DNA from: Chaetoderma sp. LZ-2023a
Taxonomy: Eukaryota > Mollusca > Caudofoveata > Chaetodermatida > Chaetodermatidae
Assembly: GCA_034401795.1 (NCBI GenBank)
Contig: CM067370.1
Coordinates: 68,507,188-68,571,187, forward strand
Direction: 5' to 3'
DNA length: 64,000 nt
In this document: positions 10,285 through 23,300 of the stretch, piece by piece
How the letters are laid out: each line of letters begins with the position of its first letter
Position numbering within the stretch: the stretch's first letter is position 1
Notes under the pieces: model-generated
The model's database searches: none
The model's input: the letters and a program-made list of their open reading frames with translations, nothing else
What the model was told of the DNA's origin: nothing
Program-made: the position numbers and the translations under genes

Positions 10285-10414
10285 ATTAAACCTAGACAAA
10301 TAGTAATGACCAGATACGACATGCCGGGATTCATAGTTTTACAATCGCGTGTTTATCATCAACTTAAACATTATGATAAGGTCATGAGGCGTGTTTATCA
10401 CAATGATTAGAGAT

Positions 10415-10770
10415 CCATCTCTAGCTAAGCTCCGCCCACTTTAGCCAGGTTGGAATCAATTTTAACACTCTGAAACGTAAATATGCAAAATCCCAATGTC
10501 AAGGTATAAGCCGTTGAATATTTTGAAACTAATTTGACTGAGAGTTGTTGCCTGGATAATTACAGAAAACAGCTCAGAGTTAAATTATTCAACAGAATGC
10601 TTATTAAATTGCAAATTTACCAAAGATACAATTCGTACACTTTTGCAACGTAAGCTGTGAGTTTCATGATGGAACTACGACATTTTGGTTGTGACATCAG
10701 CTAGAACGTGATCGGGGTATTTTGATTATGACATCAGATACTTGATTGACTGATAGATAGCTCCGTTACA
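10415..10770 (+). repeat. Dispersed fold-back repeat, copy 5
   Basis: CTAGCTAAGCTCCGCCCACT, GAATATTTTGAAACTAATTT, an inverted AAATTATTCAACAGAATGC, and ACAATTCGTACACTTTTGC occur in order. The expected TGACGTCA near the end is changed to TGACATCA. A 10-bp inverted repeat (10789-10798 with 10815-10824) lies just beyond it. No gene is seen up to 11,082. Confidence 0.65.
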
Positions 10771-11082
10771 ACAGCTTAAGCTAGATACACATGTTACAAC
10801 AAGCTGTATACAACTGTAACATGTTGTAGCGAGAGGGGCAAGTACTGGGATGAGATGACCCACACACTGGTTACGGGTGCGAGTCCGCCGTGTTTATTTA
10901 GCAACACGCGTATACGAATATCTATATATAAAACCCTGTAAGTAAAACATACACATGATAGCTAAATAAATAAGAAGAATAAAATAGACACATGAGAGGA
11001 GTTACAATGTATGTCGATCTGGTATAGCTTAAATCAATATAAAATGGACTCTTCTCACATGTCGTCCAATCAAGTAATTATA

Positions 11083-11384
11083 TGTGGGAGCGCGGATGTG
11101 TACGTGTACGTATAAATGATAAAACATTGATATCGCTGCTTAGCCATTATACGTGTAAACGTAAGGGTGTGTGCATACGTGCGCGTGCGTTCGTGTGTGC
11201 GTGTCCACGTGCGTGCATGCCATATATTCCTTGTAGCGAAATGAAAGCATGCATGCGTGACGGCGTCTGTGCGCGCGTGCGGGCGTGCGGCCGTGGCCAC
11301 TGACATCGTCCATTAAGTCTAAATGTGGGTATGCGGGCATGTGTGCGAGTGTATGTGTATACGTGTGTGCGTGCATGAATGTGT
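11083..11384. repeat. Degenerate border of satellite array 1
   Basis: Irregular GTGTGCGTG, GTACGTGTACGT and GCATGC sequence has satellite-like composition but no stable 46-bp period. Towards 11,384 it passes into recognisable units. This fits decay at an array edge, where unequal crossing-over homogenises less. Confidence 0.7.
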
Positions 11385-14300
11385 AAGTTCATGCGCTCAT
11401 GTGTAAGTCTGTGCTTGCATATGCATGTGCGTGTTGATATGCGCCGTTGTAAGTATGCGCTTTCATATGCATGTGCGTGTTGATATGCGCCGGTGTACGT
11501 ATGCGCTTTCATATGCATGTGCGTGTTGGTGTGCGCCTGTGTACGTATGCACTTTCATATGCATGTGCGTATTGATGTGCACCTGTGTAAGTATGCGCTT
11601 TCATATGCATGTGCGTGTTGGTGTGCGCCTGTGTAAGTATGCGCTTTCATATGCATGTGCGTATTGATATGCGCCTATGTACGTATGCGCTTTCATATGC
11701 ATGTGCGTGTTGGTGTGCGCCTGTGTAAGTATGCGCTTTCATATGCATGTGCGTGTTGGTGTGCGCCTGTGTACGTATGCGCTTTCATATGCATGTGCGT
11801 GTTGGTGAGCGCCTGTGTACGTATGCGCTTTCATATGCATGGGCGTATTGATGTGCATCTGTGTACGTATGCGCTTGCATATGCATGTGCGTGTTGATAT
11901 GCGCCTGTGTACGTATGCGCTTGCATATGCATGTGCGTGTTTGTGTGCGCCTGTGTACGTATGCGCTTTCATATGCATGTGAGTGTTGATATGCGCCTAT
12001 GTACGTATGCGCTTTCATATGCATGTGCGTGTTGGTGTGCGCCTGTGTACGTATGCGCTTTCATATGCATGTGCGTATTGAAATGCGCCTATGTACGTAT
12101 GCGCTTTCATATGCATGTGCGTGTTGGTGTGCGCCTGTGTACGTATGCGCTTTCATATGCATGTGCGTGTTGGTGTGCGCCTGTGTACGTATGCGCTTTC
12201 ATATGCATGTGCGTATTGATATGCGCCTATGTACGTATGCGCTTTCATATGCATGTGCGTGTTGGTGTGCGCCTGTGTACGTATGCGCTTTCATATGCAT
12301 GTGCGTATTGATATGCGCCTATGTACGTATGCGCTTTCATATGCATGGGCGTATTGATGTGCACCTGTGTAAGTATGCGCTTTCATATGCATGTGCGTGT
12401 TGGTGTGCGCCTGTGTACGTATGCGCTTTCATATGCATGGGCGTATTGATGTGCACCTGTGTACGTATGCGCTTGCATATGCATGTGCGTGTTGGTGTGC
12501 GCCTGTGTACGTATGCGCTTTCATATGCATGGGCGTATTGATGTGCACCTGTGTACGTATGCGCTTGCATATGCATGTGCCTGTTGGTGTGCGCCTGTGT
12601 ACGTATGCGCTTTCATATGCATGTGCGTGTTGGTGTGCGCCTGTGTACGTATGCGCTTTCATATGCATGGGCGTATTGATGTGCACCTGTGTACGTATGC
12701 GCTTGCATATGCATGTGCGTGTTGGTGTGCGCCTGTGTACGTATGCGCTTTCATATGCATGGGCGTATTGATGTGCACCTGTGTACGTATGCGCTTGCAT
12801 ATGCATGTGCGTGTTGGTGTGCGCCTGTGTACGTATGCGCTTTCATATGCATGTGCGTGTTGGTGTGCACCTGTGTACGTATGCGCATTCATATGCATGT
12901 GCGTGTTGGTGTGCGCCTGTGTAAGTATGCGCTTGCATATACATGTGCGTGTTGATATGCGCCTGTGTAAGTATGCGCTTTCATATGCATGTGCGTGTTG
13001 ATATGCGCCTGTGTAAGTATGCGTTTCATATGCATGTGCGTGTTGATATGCGCCTGTGTACGTATGCGCTTTCATATGCATGTGCGTGTTGATATACGCC
13101 TGTGTACGTATGCGCTTTCATATGCATGTGCGTGTTGGTGTGCGCCTGTGTACGTATGCGCTTTCATATGCATGGGCGTATTGATGTGCATCTGTGTACG
13201 TATGCGCTTGCATATGCATGTGCGTGTTGATATGCGCCTGTGTACGTATGCGCTTGCATATGCATGTGCGTGTTTGTGTGCGCCTGTGTACGTATGCGAT
13301 TTCATATGCATGTGAGTGTTGATATGCGCCTATGTACGTATGCGCTTTCATATGCATGTGCGTGTTGGTGTGCGCCTGTGTAAGTATGCGCTTTCATATG
13401 CATGTGCGTATTGAAATGCGCCTATGTACGTATGCGCTTTCATATGCATGTGCGTGTTGGTGTGCGCCTGTGTAAGTATGCGCTTTCATATGCATGTGCG
13501 TGTTGGTGTGCGCCTGTGTACGTATGCGCTTTCATATGCATGTGCGTATTGATATGCGCCTATGTACGTATGCGCTTTCATATGCATGTGCGTGTTGGTG
13601 TGCGCCTGTGTACGTATGCGCTTTCATATGCATGTGCGTGTTGGTGTGCACCTGTGTACGTATGCGCTTTCATATGCATGTGCGTGTTGGTGTGCACCTG
13701 TGTACGTATGCGCTTTCATATGCATGTGCGTGTTGATATGCACCTGTTTAAGTATGCGCTTTCATATACATGGGCGTATTGATGTGCAGATGTGTACGTA
13801 TGCGCTTGCATATGCATGTGCGTGTTGGTGTGCGCCTGTGTATGTATGCGCTTGCATATACATGTGTGTGTTGATATGCGCCTGTGTAAGTATGCGCTTG
13901 CATATGCATGTGCGTGTTGGTGTGCACCTGTGTAAGTATGCGCTTGCATATACATGTGCGTGTTGATATGCGCCTGTGTAAGTATGCGCTTGCATATGCA
14001 TGTGCGTGTTGATATGCACATGTTTAAGTATGCGCTTTCATATGCATGTGCGTGTTGGTGTGCGCCTGTGTACGTATGCGCTTTCATATGCATGGGCGTA
14101 TTGATGTGCACCTGTGTACGTATGCGCTTGCATATGCATGTGCATGTTGGTGTGCGCCTGTGTACGTATGCGCTTGCATATGCATGTGCGTGTTTGTGTG
14201 CGCCTGTGTACGTATGCGCTTTCATATGCATGTGCGTGTTGATATGCGCCTATGTACGTATGCGCTTTCATATGCATGTGCGTGTTGGTGTGCGCCTGTG

Positions 14301-17300
14301 TAAGTATGCGCTTTCATATGCATGTGCGTATTGAAATGCGCCTATGTACGTATGCGCTTTCATATGCATGTGCGTGTTGGTGTGCGCCTGTGTACGTATG
14401 CGCTTTCATATGCATGTGCGTGTTGGTGTGCACCTGTGTACGTATGCGCTTTCATATGCATGTGCGTGTTGGTGTGCGCCTGTGTAAGTATGCGCTTGCA
14501 TATACATGTGCGTGTTGATATGCGCCTGTGTAAGTATGCGCTTTCATATGCATGTGCGTGTTGATATGCGCCTGTGTAAGTATGCGTTTCATATGCATGT
14601 GCGTGTTGATATGCGCCTGTGTACGTATGCGCTTTCATATGCATGTGCGTGTTGATATACGCCTGTGTACGTATGCGCTTTCATATGCATGTGCGTGTTG
14701 GTGTGCGCCTGTGTACGTATACGCTTTCACATGCATGTGCGTGTTGGTGAGCGCCTGTGTACGTATGCGCTTTCATATGCATGGGCGTATTGATGTGCAT
14801 CTGTGTACGTATGCGCTTGCATATGCATGTGCGTGTTGATATGCGCCTGTGTACGTATGCGCTTGCATATGCATGTGCGTGTTTGTGTGCGCCTGTGTAC
14901 GTATGCGATTTCATATGCATGTGAGTGTTGATATGCGCCTATGTACGTATGCGCTTTCATATGCATGTGCGTGTTGGTGTGCGCCTGTGTAAGTATGCGC
15001 TTTCATATGCATGTGCGTATTGAAATGCGCCTATGTACGTATGCGCTTTCATATGCATGTGCGTGTTGGTGTGCGCCTGTGTAAGTATGCGCTTTCATAT
15101 GCATGTGCGTGTTGGTGTGCGCCTGTGTACGTATGCGCTTTCATATGCATGTGCGTATTGATATGCGCCTATGTACGTATGCGCTTTCATATGCATGTGC
15201 GTGTTGGTGTGCGCCTGTGTACGTATGCGCTTTCATATGCATGTGCGTGTTGGTGTGCACCTGTGTACGTATGCGCTTTCATATGCATGTGCGTGTTGGT
15301 GTGCACCTGTGTACGTATGCGCTTTCATATGCATGTGCGTGTTGATATGCACCTGTTTAAGTATGCGCTTTCATATACATGGGCGTATTGATGTGCAGAT
15401 GTGTACGTATGCGCTTGCATATGCATGTGCGTGTTGGTGTGCGCCTGTGTATGTATGCGCTTGCATATACATGTGTGTGTTGATATGCGCCTGTGTAAGT
15501 ATGCGCTTGCATATGCATGTGCGTGTTGGTGTGCACCTGTGTAAGTATGCGCTTGCATATACATGTGCGTGTTGATATGCGCCTGTGTAAGTATGCGCTT
15601 GCATATGCATGTGCGTGTTGATATGCACATGTTTAAGTATGCGCTTTCATATGCATGTGCGTGTTGGTGTGCGCCTGTGTACGTATGCGCTTTCATATGC
15701 ATGGGCGTATTGATGTGCACCTGTGTACGTATGCGCTTGCATATGCATGTGCATGTTGGTGTGCGCCTGTGTACGTATGCGCTTGCATATGCATGTGCGT
15801 GTTTGTGTGCGCCTGTGTACGTATGCGCTTTCATATGCATGTGCGTGTTGATATGCGCCTATGTACGTATGCGCTTTCATATGCATGTGCGTGTTGGTGT
15901 GCGCCTGTGTAAGTATGCGCTTTCATATGCATGTGCGTATTGAAATGCGCCTATGTACGTATGCGCTTGCATATGCATGTGCGTGTTGGTGTGCGCCTGT
16001 GTACGTATGCGCTTTCATATGCATGTGCGTGTTGGTGTGCGCCTGTGTACGTATGCGCTTTCATATGCATGGGCGTATTGATGTGCACCTGTGTACGTAT
16101 GCGCTTGCATATGCATGTGCGTGTTGGTGTGCGCCTGTGTACGTATGCTCTTTCATATGCATGTGCGTGTTGATATGCGCCTGGGTACGTATGCGCTTTC
16201 ATATGCATGTGCGTGTTGGTGTGCGCCTGTGTACGTATGCGCTTTCATATGCATGTGCGTGTTGGTGTGCACCTGTGTACGTATGCGCTTTCATATGCAT
16301 GTGCGTGTTGGTGTGCGCCTGTGTAAGTATGCGCTTGCATATACATGTGCGTGTTGATATGCGCCTGTGTAAGTATGCGCTTTCATATGCATGTGCGTGT
16401 TGATATGCGCCTGTGTAAGTATGCGTTTCATATGCATGTGCGTGTTGATATGCGCCTGTGTACGTATGCGCTTTCATATGCATGTGCGTGTTGATATACG
16501 CCTGTGTACGTATGCGCTTTAATATGCATGTGCGTGTTGGTGTGCGCCTGTGTACGTATGCGCTTTCACATGCATGTGCGTGTTGGTGAGCGCCTGTGTA
16601 CGTATGCGCTTTCATATGCATGGGCGTATTGATGTGCATCTGTGTACGTATGCGCTTGCATATGCATGTGCGTGTTGATATGCGCCAGTGTACGTATGCG
16701 CTTGCATATGCATGTGCGTGTTTGTGTGCGCCTGTGTACGTATGCGATTTCATATGCATGTGAGTGTTGATATGCGCCCATGTACGTATGCGCTTTCATA
16801 TGCATGTGCGTGTTGGTGTGCGCCTGTGTAAGTATGCGCTTTCATATGCATGTGCGTATTGAAATGCGCCTATGTACGTATGCGCTTTCATATGCATGTG
16901 CGTGTTGGTGTGCGCCTGTGTAAGTATGCGCTTTCATATGCATGTGCGTGTTGGTGTGCGCCTGTTTACGTATGCGCTTTCATATGCATGTGCGTATTGA
17001 TATGCGCCTATGTACGTATGCGCTTTCATATGCATGTGCGTGTTGGTGTGCGCCTGTGTACGTATGCGCTTTCATATGCATGTGCGTGTTGGTGTGCACC
17101 TGTGTACGTATGCGCTTTCATATGCATGTGCGTGTTGGTGTGCACCTGTGTACGTATGCGCTTTCATATGCATGTGCGTGTTGATATGCACCTGTTTAAG
17201 TATGCGCTTTCATATACATGGGCGTATTGATGTGCAGATGTGTACGTATGCGCTTGCATATGCATGTGCGTGTTGGTGTGCGCCTGTGTATGTATGCGCT

Positions 17301-20300
17301 TGCATATACATGTGTGTGTTGATATGCGCCTGTGTAAGTATGCGCTTGCATATGCATGTGCGTGTTGGTGTGCACCTGTGTAAGTATGCGCTTGCATATA
17401 CATGTGCGTGTTGATATGCGCCTGTGTAAGTATGCGCTTGCATATGCATGTGCGTGTTGATATGCACATGTTTAAGTATGCGCTTTCATATGCATGTGCG
17501 TGTTGGTGTGCGCCTGTGTACGTATGCGCTTTCATATGCATGGGCGTATTGATGTGCACCTGTGTACGTATGCGCTTGCATATGCATGTGCATGTTGGTG
17601 TGCGCCTGTGTACGTATGCGCTTGCATATGCATGTGCGTGTTTGTGTGCGCCTGTGTACGTATGCGCTTTCATATGCATGTGCGTGTTGATATGCGCCTA
17701 TGTACGTATGCGCTTTCATATGCATGTGCGTGTTGGTGTGCGCCTGTGTAAGTATGCGCTTTCATATGCATGTGCGTATTGAAATGCGCCTATGTACGTA
17801 TGCGCTTGCATATGCATGTGCGTGTTGGTGTGCGCCTGTGTACGTATGCGCTTTCATATGCATGTGCGTGTTGGTGTGCGCCTGTGTACGTATGCGCTTT
17901 CATATGCATGGGCGTATTGATGTGCACCTGTGTACGTATGAGCTTGCATATGCATGTGCGTGTTGGTGTGCGCCTGTGTACGTATGCGCTTTCATATGCA
18001 TGGGCGTATTGATGTGCACCTGTGTACGTATGCGCTTGCATATGCATGTGCGTGTTGGTGTGCGCCTGTGTACGTATGCTCTTTCATAAGCATGTGCGTG
18101 TTGATATGCGCCTGGGTACGTATGCGCTTTCATATGCATGTGCGTGTTGGTGTGCGCCTGTGTACGTATGCGCTTTCATATGCATGTGCGTGTTGGTGTG
18201 CACCTGTGTACGTATGCGCTTTCATATGCATGTGCGTGTTGGTGTGCGCCTGTGTAAGTATGCGCTTGCATATACATGTGCGTGTTGATATGCGCCTGTG
18301 TAAGTATGCGCTTTCATATGCATGTGCGTGTTGATATGCGCCTGTGTAAGTATGCGTTTCATATGCATGTGCGTGTTGATATGCGCCTGTGTACGTAAGC
18401 GCTTTCATATGCATGTGCGTGTTGATATACGCCTGTGTACGTATGCGCTTTAATATGCATGTGCGTGTTGGTGTGCGCCTGTGTACGTATGCGCTTTCAC
18501 ATGCATGTGCGTGTTGGTGAGCGCCTGTGTACGTATGCGCTTTCATATGCATGGGCGTATTGATGTGCATCTGTGTACGTATGCGCTTGCATATGCATGT
18601 GCGTGTTGATATGCGCCTGTGTACGTATGCGCTTGCATATGCATGTGCGTGTTTGTGTGCGCCTGTGTACGTATGCGATTTCATATGCATGTGAGTGTTG
18701 ATATGCGCCTATGTACGTATGCGCTTTCATATGCATGTGCGTGTTGGTGTGCGCCTGTGTAAGTATGCGCTTTCATATGCATGTGCGTGTTGGTGTGCGC
18801 CTGTGTACGTATGCGCTTTCATATGCATGTGCGTGTTGGTGTGCGCCTGTGTACGTATGCGCTTTCATATGCATGGGCGTATTGATGTGCACCTGTGTAC
18901 GTATGAGCTTGCATATGCATGTGCGTGTTGGTGTGCGCCTGTGTACGTATGCGCTTTCATATGCATGGGCGTATTGATGTGCACCTGTGTACGTATGCGC
19001 TTGCATATGCATGTGCGTGTTGGTGTGCGCCTGTGTACGTATGCTCTTTCATAAGCATGTGCGTGTTGATATGCGCCTGGGTACGTATGCGCTTTCATAT
19101 GCATGTGCGTGTTGGTGTGCGCCTGTGTACGTATGCGCTTTCATATGCATGTGCGTGTTGGTGTGCACCTGTGTACGTATGCGCTTTCATATGCATGTGC
19201 GTGTTGGTGTGCGCCTGTGTAAGTATGCGCTTGCATATACATGTGCGTGTTGATATGCGCCTGTGTAAGTATGCGCTTTCATATGCATGTGCGTGTTGAT
19301 ATGCGCCTGTGTAAGTATGCGTTTCATATGCATGTGCGTGTTGATATGCGCCTGTGTACGTAAGCGCTTTCATATGCATGTGCGTGTTGATATACGCCTG
19401 TGTACGTATGCGCTTTAATATGCATGTGCGTGTTGGTGTGCGCCTGTGTACGTATGCGCTTTCACATGCATGTGCGTGTTGGTGAGCGCCTGTGTACGTA
19501 TGCGCTTTCATATGCATGGGCGTATTGATGTGCATCTGTGTACGTATGCGCTTGCATATGCATGTGCGTGTTGATATGCGCCTGTGTACGTATGCGCTTG
19601 CATATGCATGTGCGTGTTTGTGTGCGCCTGTGTACGTATGCGATTTCATATGCATGTGAGTGTTGATATGCGCCTATGTACGTATGCGCTTTCATATGCA
19701 TGTGCGTGTTGGTGTGCGCCTGTGTAAGTATGCGCTTTCATATGCATGTGCGTATTGAAATGCGCCTATGTACGTATGCGCTTTCATATGCATGTGCGTG
19801 TTGGTGTGCGCCTGTGTAAGTATGCGCTTTCATATGCATGTGCGTGTTGGTGTGCGCCTGTGTACGTATGCGCTTTCATATGCATGTGCGTATTGATATG
19901 CGCCTATGTACGTATGCGCTTTCATATGCATGTGCGTGTTGGTGTGCGCCTGTGTACGTATGCGCTTTCATATGCATGTGCGTGTTGGTGTGCACCTGTG
20001 TACGTATGCGCTTTCATATGCATGTGCGTGTTGGTGTGCACCTGTGTACGTATGCGCTTTCATATGCATGTGCGTGTTGATATGCCCCTGTTTAAGTATG
20101 CGCTTTCATATACATGGGCGTATTGATGTGCAGATGTGTACGTATGCGCTTGCATATGCATGTGCGTGTTGGTGTGCGCCTGTGTATGTATGCGCTTGCA
20201 TATACATGTGTGTGTTGATATGCGCCTGTGTAAGTATGCGCTTGCATATGCATGTGCGTGTTGGTGTGCACCTGTGTAAGTATGCGCTTGCATATACATG

Positions 20301-23300
20301 TGCGTGTTGATATGCGCCTGTGTAAGTATGCGCTTGCATATGCATGTGCGTGTTGATATGCACATGTTTAAGTATGCGCTTTCATATGCATGTGCGTGTT
20401 GGTGTGCGCCTGTGTACGTATGCGCTTTCATATGCATGGGCGTATTGATGTGCACCTGTGTACGTATGCGCTTGCATATGCATGTGCATGTTGGTGTGCG
20501 CCTGTGTACGTATGCGCTTGCATATGCATGTGCGTGTTTGTGTGCGCCTGTGTACGTATGCGCTTTCATATGCATGTGCGTGTTGATATGCGCCTATGTA
20601 CGTATGCGCTTTCATATGCATGTGCGTGTTGGTGTGCGCCTGTGTAAGTATGCGCTTTCATATGCATGTGCGTATTGAAATGCGCCTATGTACGTATGCG
20701 CTTGCATATGCATGTGCGTGTTGGTGTGCGCCTGTGTACGTATGCGCTTTCATATGCATGTGCGTGTTGGTGTGCGCCTGTGTACGTATGCGCTTTCATA
20801 TGCATGGGCGTATTGATGTGCACCTGTGTACGTATGAGCTTGCATATGCATGTGCGTGTTGGTGTGCGCCTGTGTACGTATGCGCTTTCATATGCATGTG
20901 CGTGTTGATATGCGCCTGGGTACGTATGCGCTTTCATATGCATGTGCGTGTTGGTGTGCGCCTGTGTACGTATGCGCTTTCATATGCATGTGCGTGTTGG
21001 TGTGCACCTGTGTACGTATGCGCTTTCATATGCATGTGCGTGTTGGTGTGCGCCTGTGTAAGTATGCGCTTGCATATACATGTGCGTGTTGATATGCGCC
21101 TGTGTAAGTATGCGCTTTCATATGCATGTGCGTGTTGATATGCGCCTGTGTAAGTATGCGTTTCATATGCATGTGCGTGTTGATATGCGCCTGTGTACGT
21201 ATGCGCTTTCATATGCATGTGCGTGTTGATATGCGCCTGTGTACGTATGCGCTTTCATATGCATGTGCGTGTTGGTATGCGCCTGTGTACGTATGCACTT
21301 TCATATGCATGTGCGTGTTGATATGCGCCTGTGTAAGTATGCGCTTGCATATACATGTGCGTGTTGATATGCCCCTGTGTAAGTATGCGCTTGCATATGC
21401 ATGTGCGTGTTGATATGCACATGTGTAAGTATGCGCTTTCATATGCATGTGCTTGTTGGTGTGCGCCTGTGTACGTATGCACTTTCATATGCATGGGCGT
21501 ATTGATGTGCACCTGTGTACGTATGCGCTTGCATATGCATGTGCGTGTTGGTGTGCGCCTGTGTACGTATGCGCTTTCATATGCATGTGCGTGTTGGTGT
21601 GCACCTGTGTACGTATGCGCTTTCATATGCATGTGCGTGTGGGTGTGCACCTGTGTACGTATGCGCTTTCATATGCATGTGCGTGTTGATATGCACCTGT
21701 TTAAGTATGCGCTTTCATGTACATGGGCGTATTGATGTGCAGCTGTGTACGTATGCGCTTGCATATGCATGTGCGTGTTGGTGTGCGCCTGTGTATGTAT
21801 GCGCTTGCATATACATGTGTGTGTTGATATGCGCCTGTGTAAGTATGCGCTTGCATATGCATGTGCGTGTTGGTGTGCACCTGTGTAAGTATGCGCTTGC
21901 ATATACATGTGCGTGTTGATATGCGCCTGTGTAAGTATGCGCTTGCATATGCATGTGCGTGTTGATATGCACATGTTTAAGTATGCGCTTTCATATGCAT
22001 GTGCGTGTTGGTGTGCGCCTGTGTACGTATGCGCTTTCATATGCATGGGCGTATTGATGTGCACCTGTGTACGTATGCGCTTGCATATGCATGTGCATGT
22101 TGGTGTGCGCCTGTGTACGTATGCGCTTGCATATGCATGTGCGTGTTTGTGTGCGCCTGTGTACGTATGCGCTTTCATATGCATGTGCGTGTTGATATGC
22201 GCCTATGTACGTATGCGCTTTCATATGCATGTGCGTGTTGGTGTGCGCCTGTGTAAGTATGCGCTTTCATATGCATGTGCGTATTGAAATGCGCCTATGT
22301 ACGTATGCGCTTTCATATGCATTTGCGTGTTGGTGTGCGCCTGTGTAAGTATGCGCTTTCATATGCATGTGCGTGTTGGTGTGCGCCTGTGTACGTATGC
22401 GCTTTCATATGCATGTGCGTATTGATATGCGCCTATGTACGTATGCACTTTCATATGCATGTGCGTGTTGGTGTGCGCCTGTATACGTATGCGCTTTCAT
22501 ATGCATGTGCGTATTGATATGCGCCTATGTACGTATGCGCTTTCATATGCATGGGCGTATTGATGTGCACCTGTGTAAGTATGCGCTTTCATTTGCATGT
22601 GCGTGTTGGTGTGCGCCTGTGTACGTATGCGCTTTCATATGCATGGGCGTATTGATGTGCACCTCTGTACGTATGCGCTTGCATATGCATGTGCGTGTTG
22701 GTGTGCGCCTGTGTACGTATGCGCTTTCATATGCATGTGCGTGTTGGTGTGCGCCTGTGTACGTATGCGCTTTCATATGCATGGGCGTATTGATGTGCAC
22801 CTGTGTACGTATGCGCTTGCATATGCATGTGCCTGTTGGTGTGCGCCTGTGTACGTATGCGCTTTCATATGCATGTGCGTGTTGATATGCGCCTGGGTAC
22901 GTATGCGCTTTCATATGCATGTGCGTGTTGGTGTGCGCCTGTGTACGTATGCGCTTTCATATGCATGTGCGTGTTGGTGTGCACCTGTGTACGTATGCGC
23001 TTTCATATGCATGTGCGTGTTGGTGTGCGCCTGTGTAAGTATGCGCTTGCATATACATGTGCGTGTTGATATGCGCCTGTGTAAGTATGCGCTTTCATAT
23101 GCATGTGCGTGTTGATATGCGCCTGTGTAAGTATGCGTTTCATATGCATGTGCGTGTTGATATGCGCCTGTGTACGTATGCGCTTTCATATGCATGTGCG
23201 TGTTGATATGCGCCTGTGTACGTATGCGCTTTCATATGCATGTGCGTGTTGGTATGCGCCTGTGTACGTATGCACTTTCATATGCATGTGCGTGTTGATA

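Noticed and set aside
10861..10900. tRNA-like TTACGGGTGCGAGTCC segment
   Set aside because: No cloverleaf could be drawn around it: the acceptor and anticodon stems are missing.
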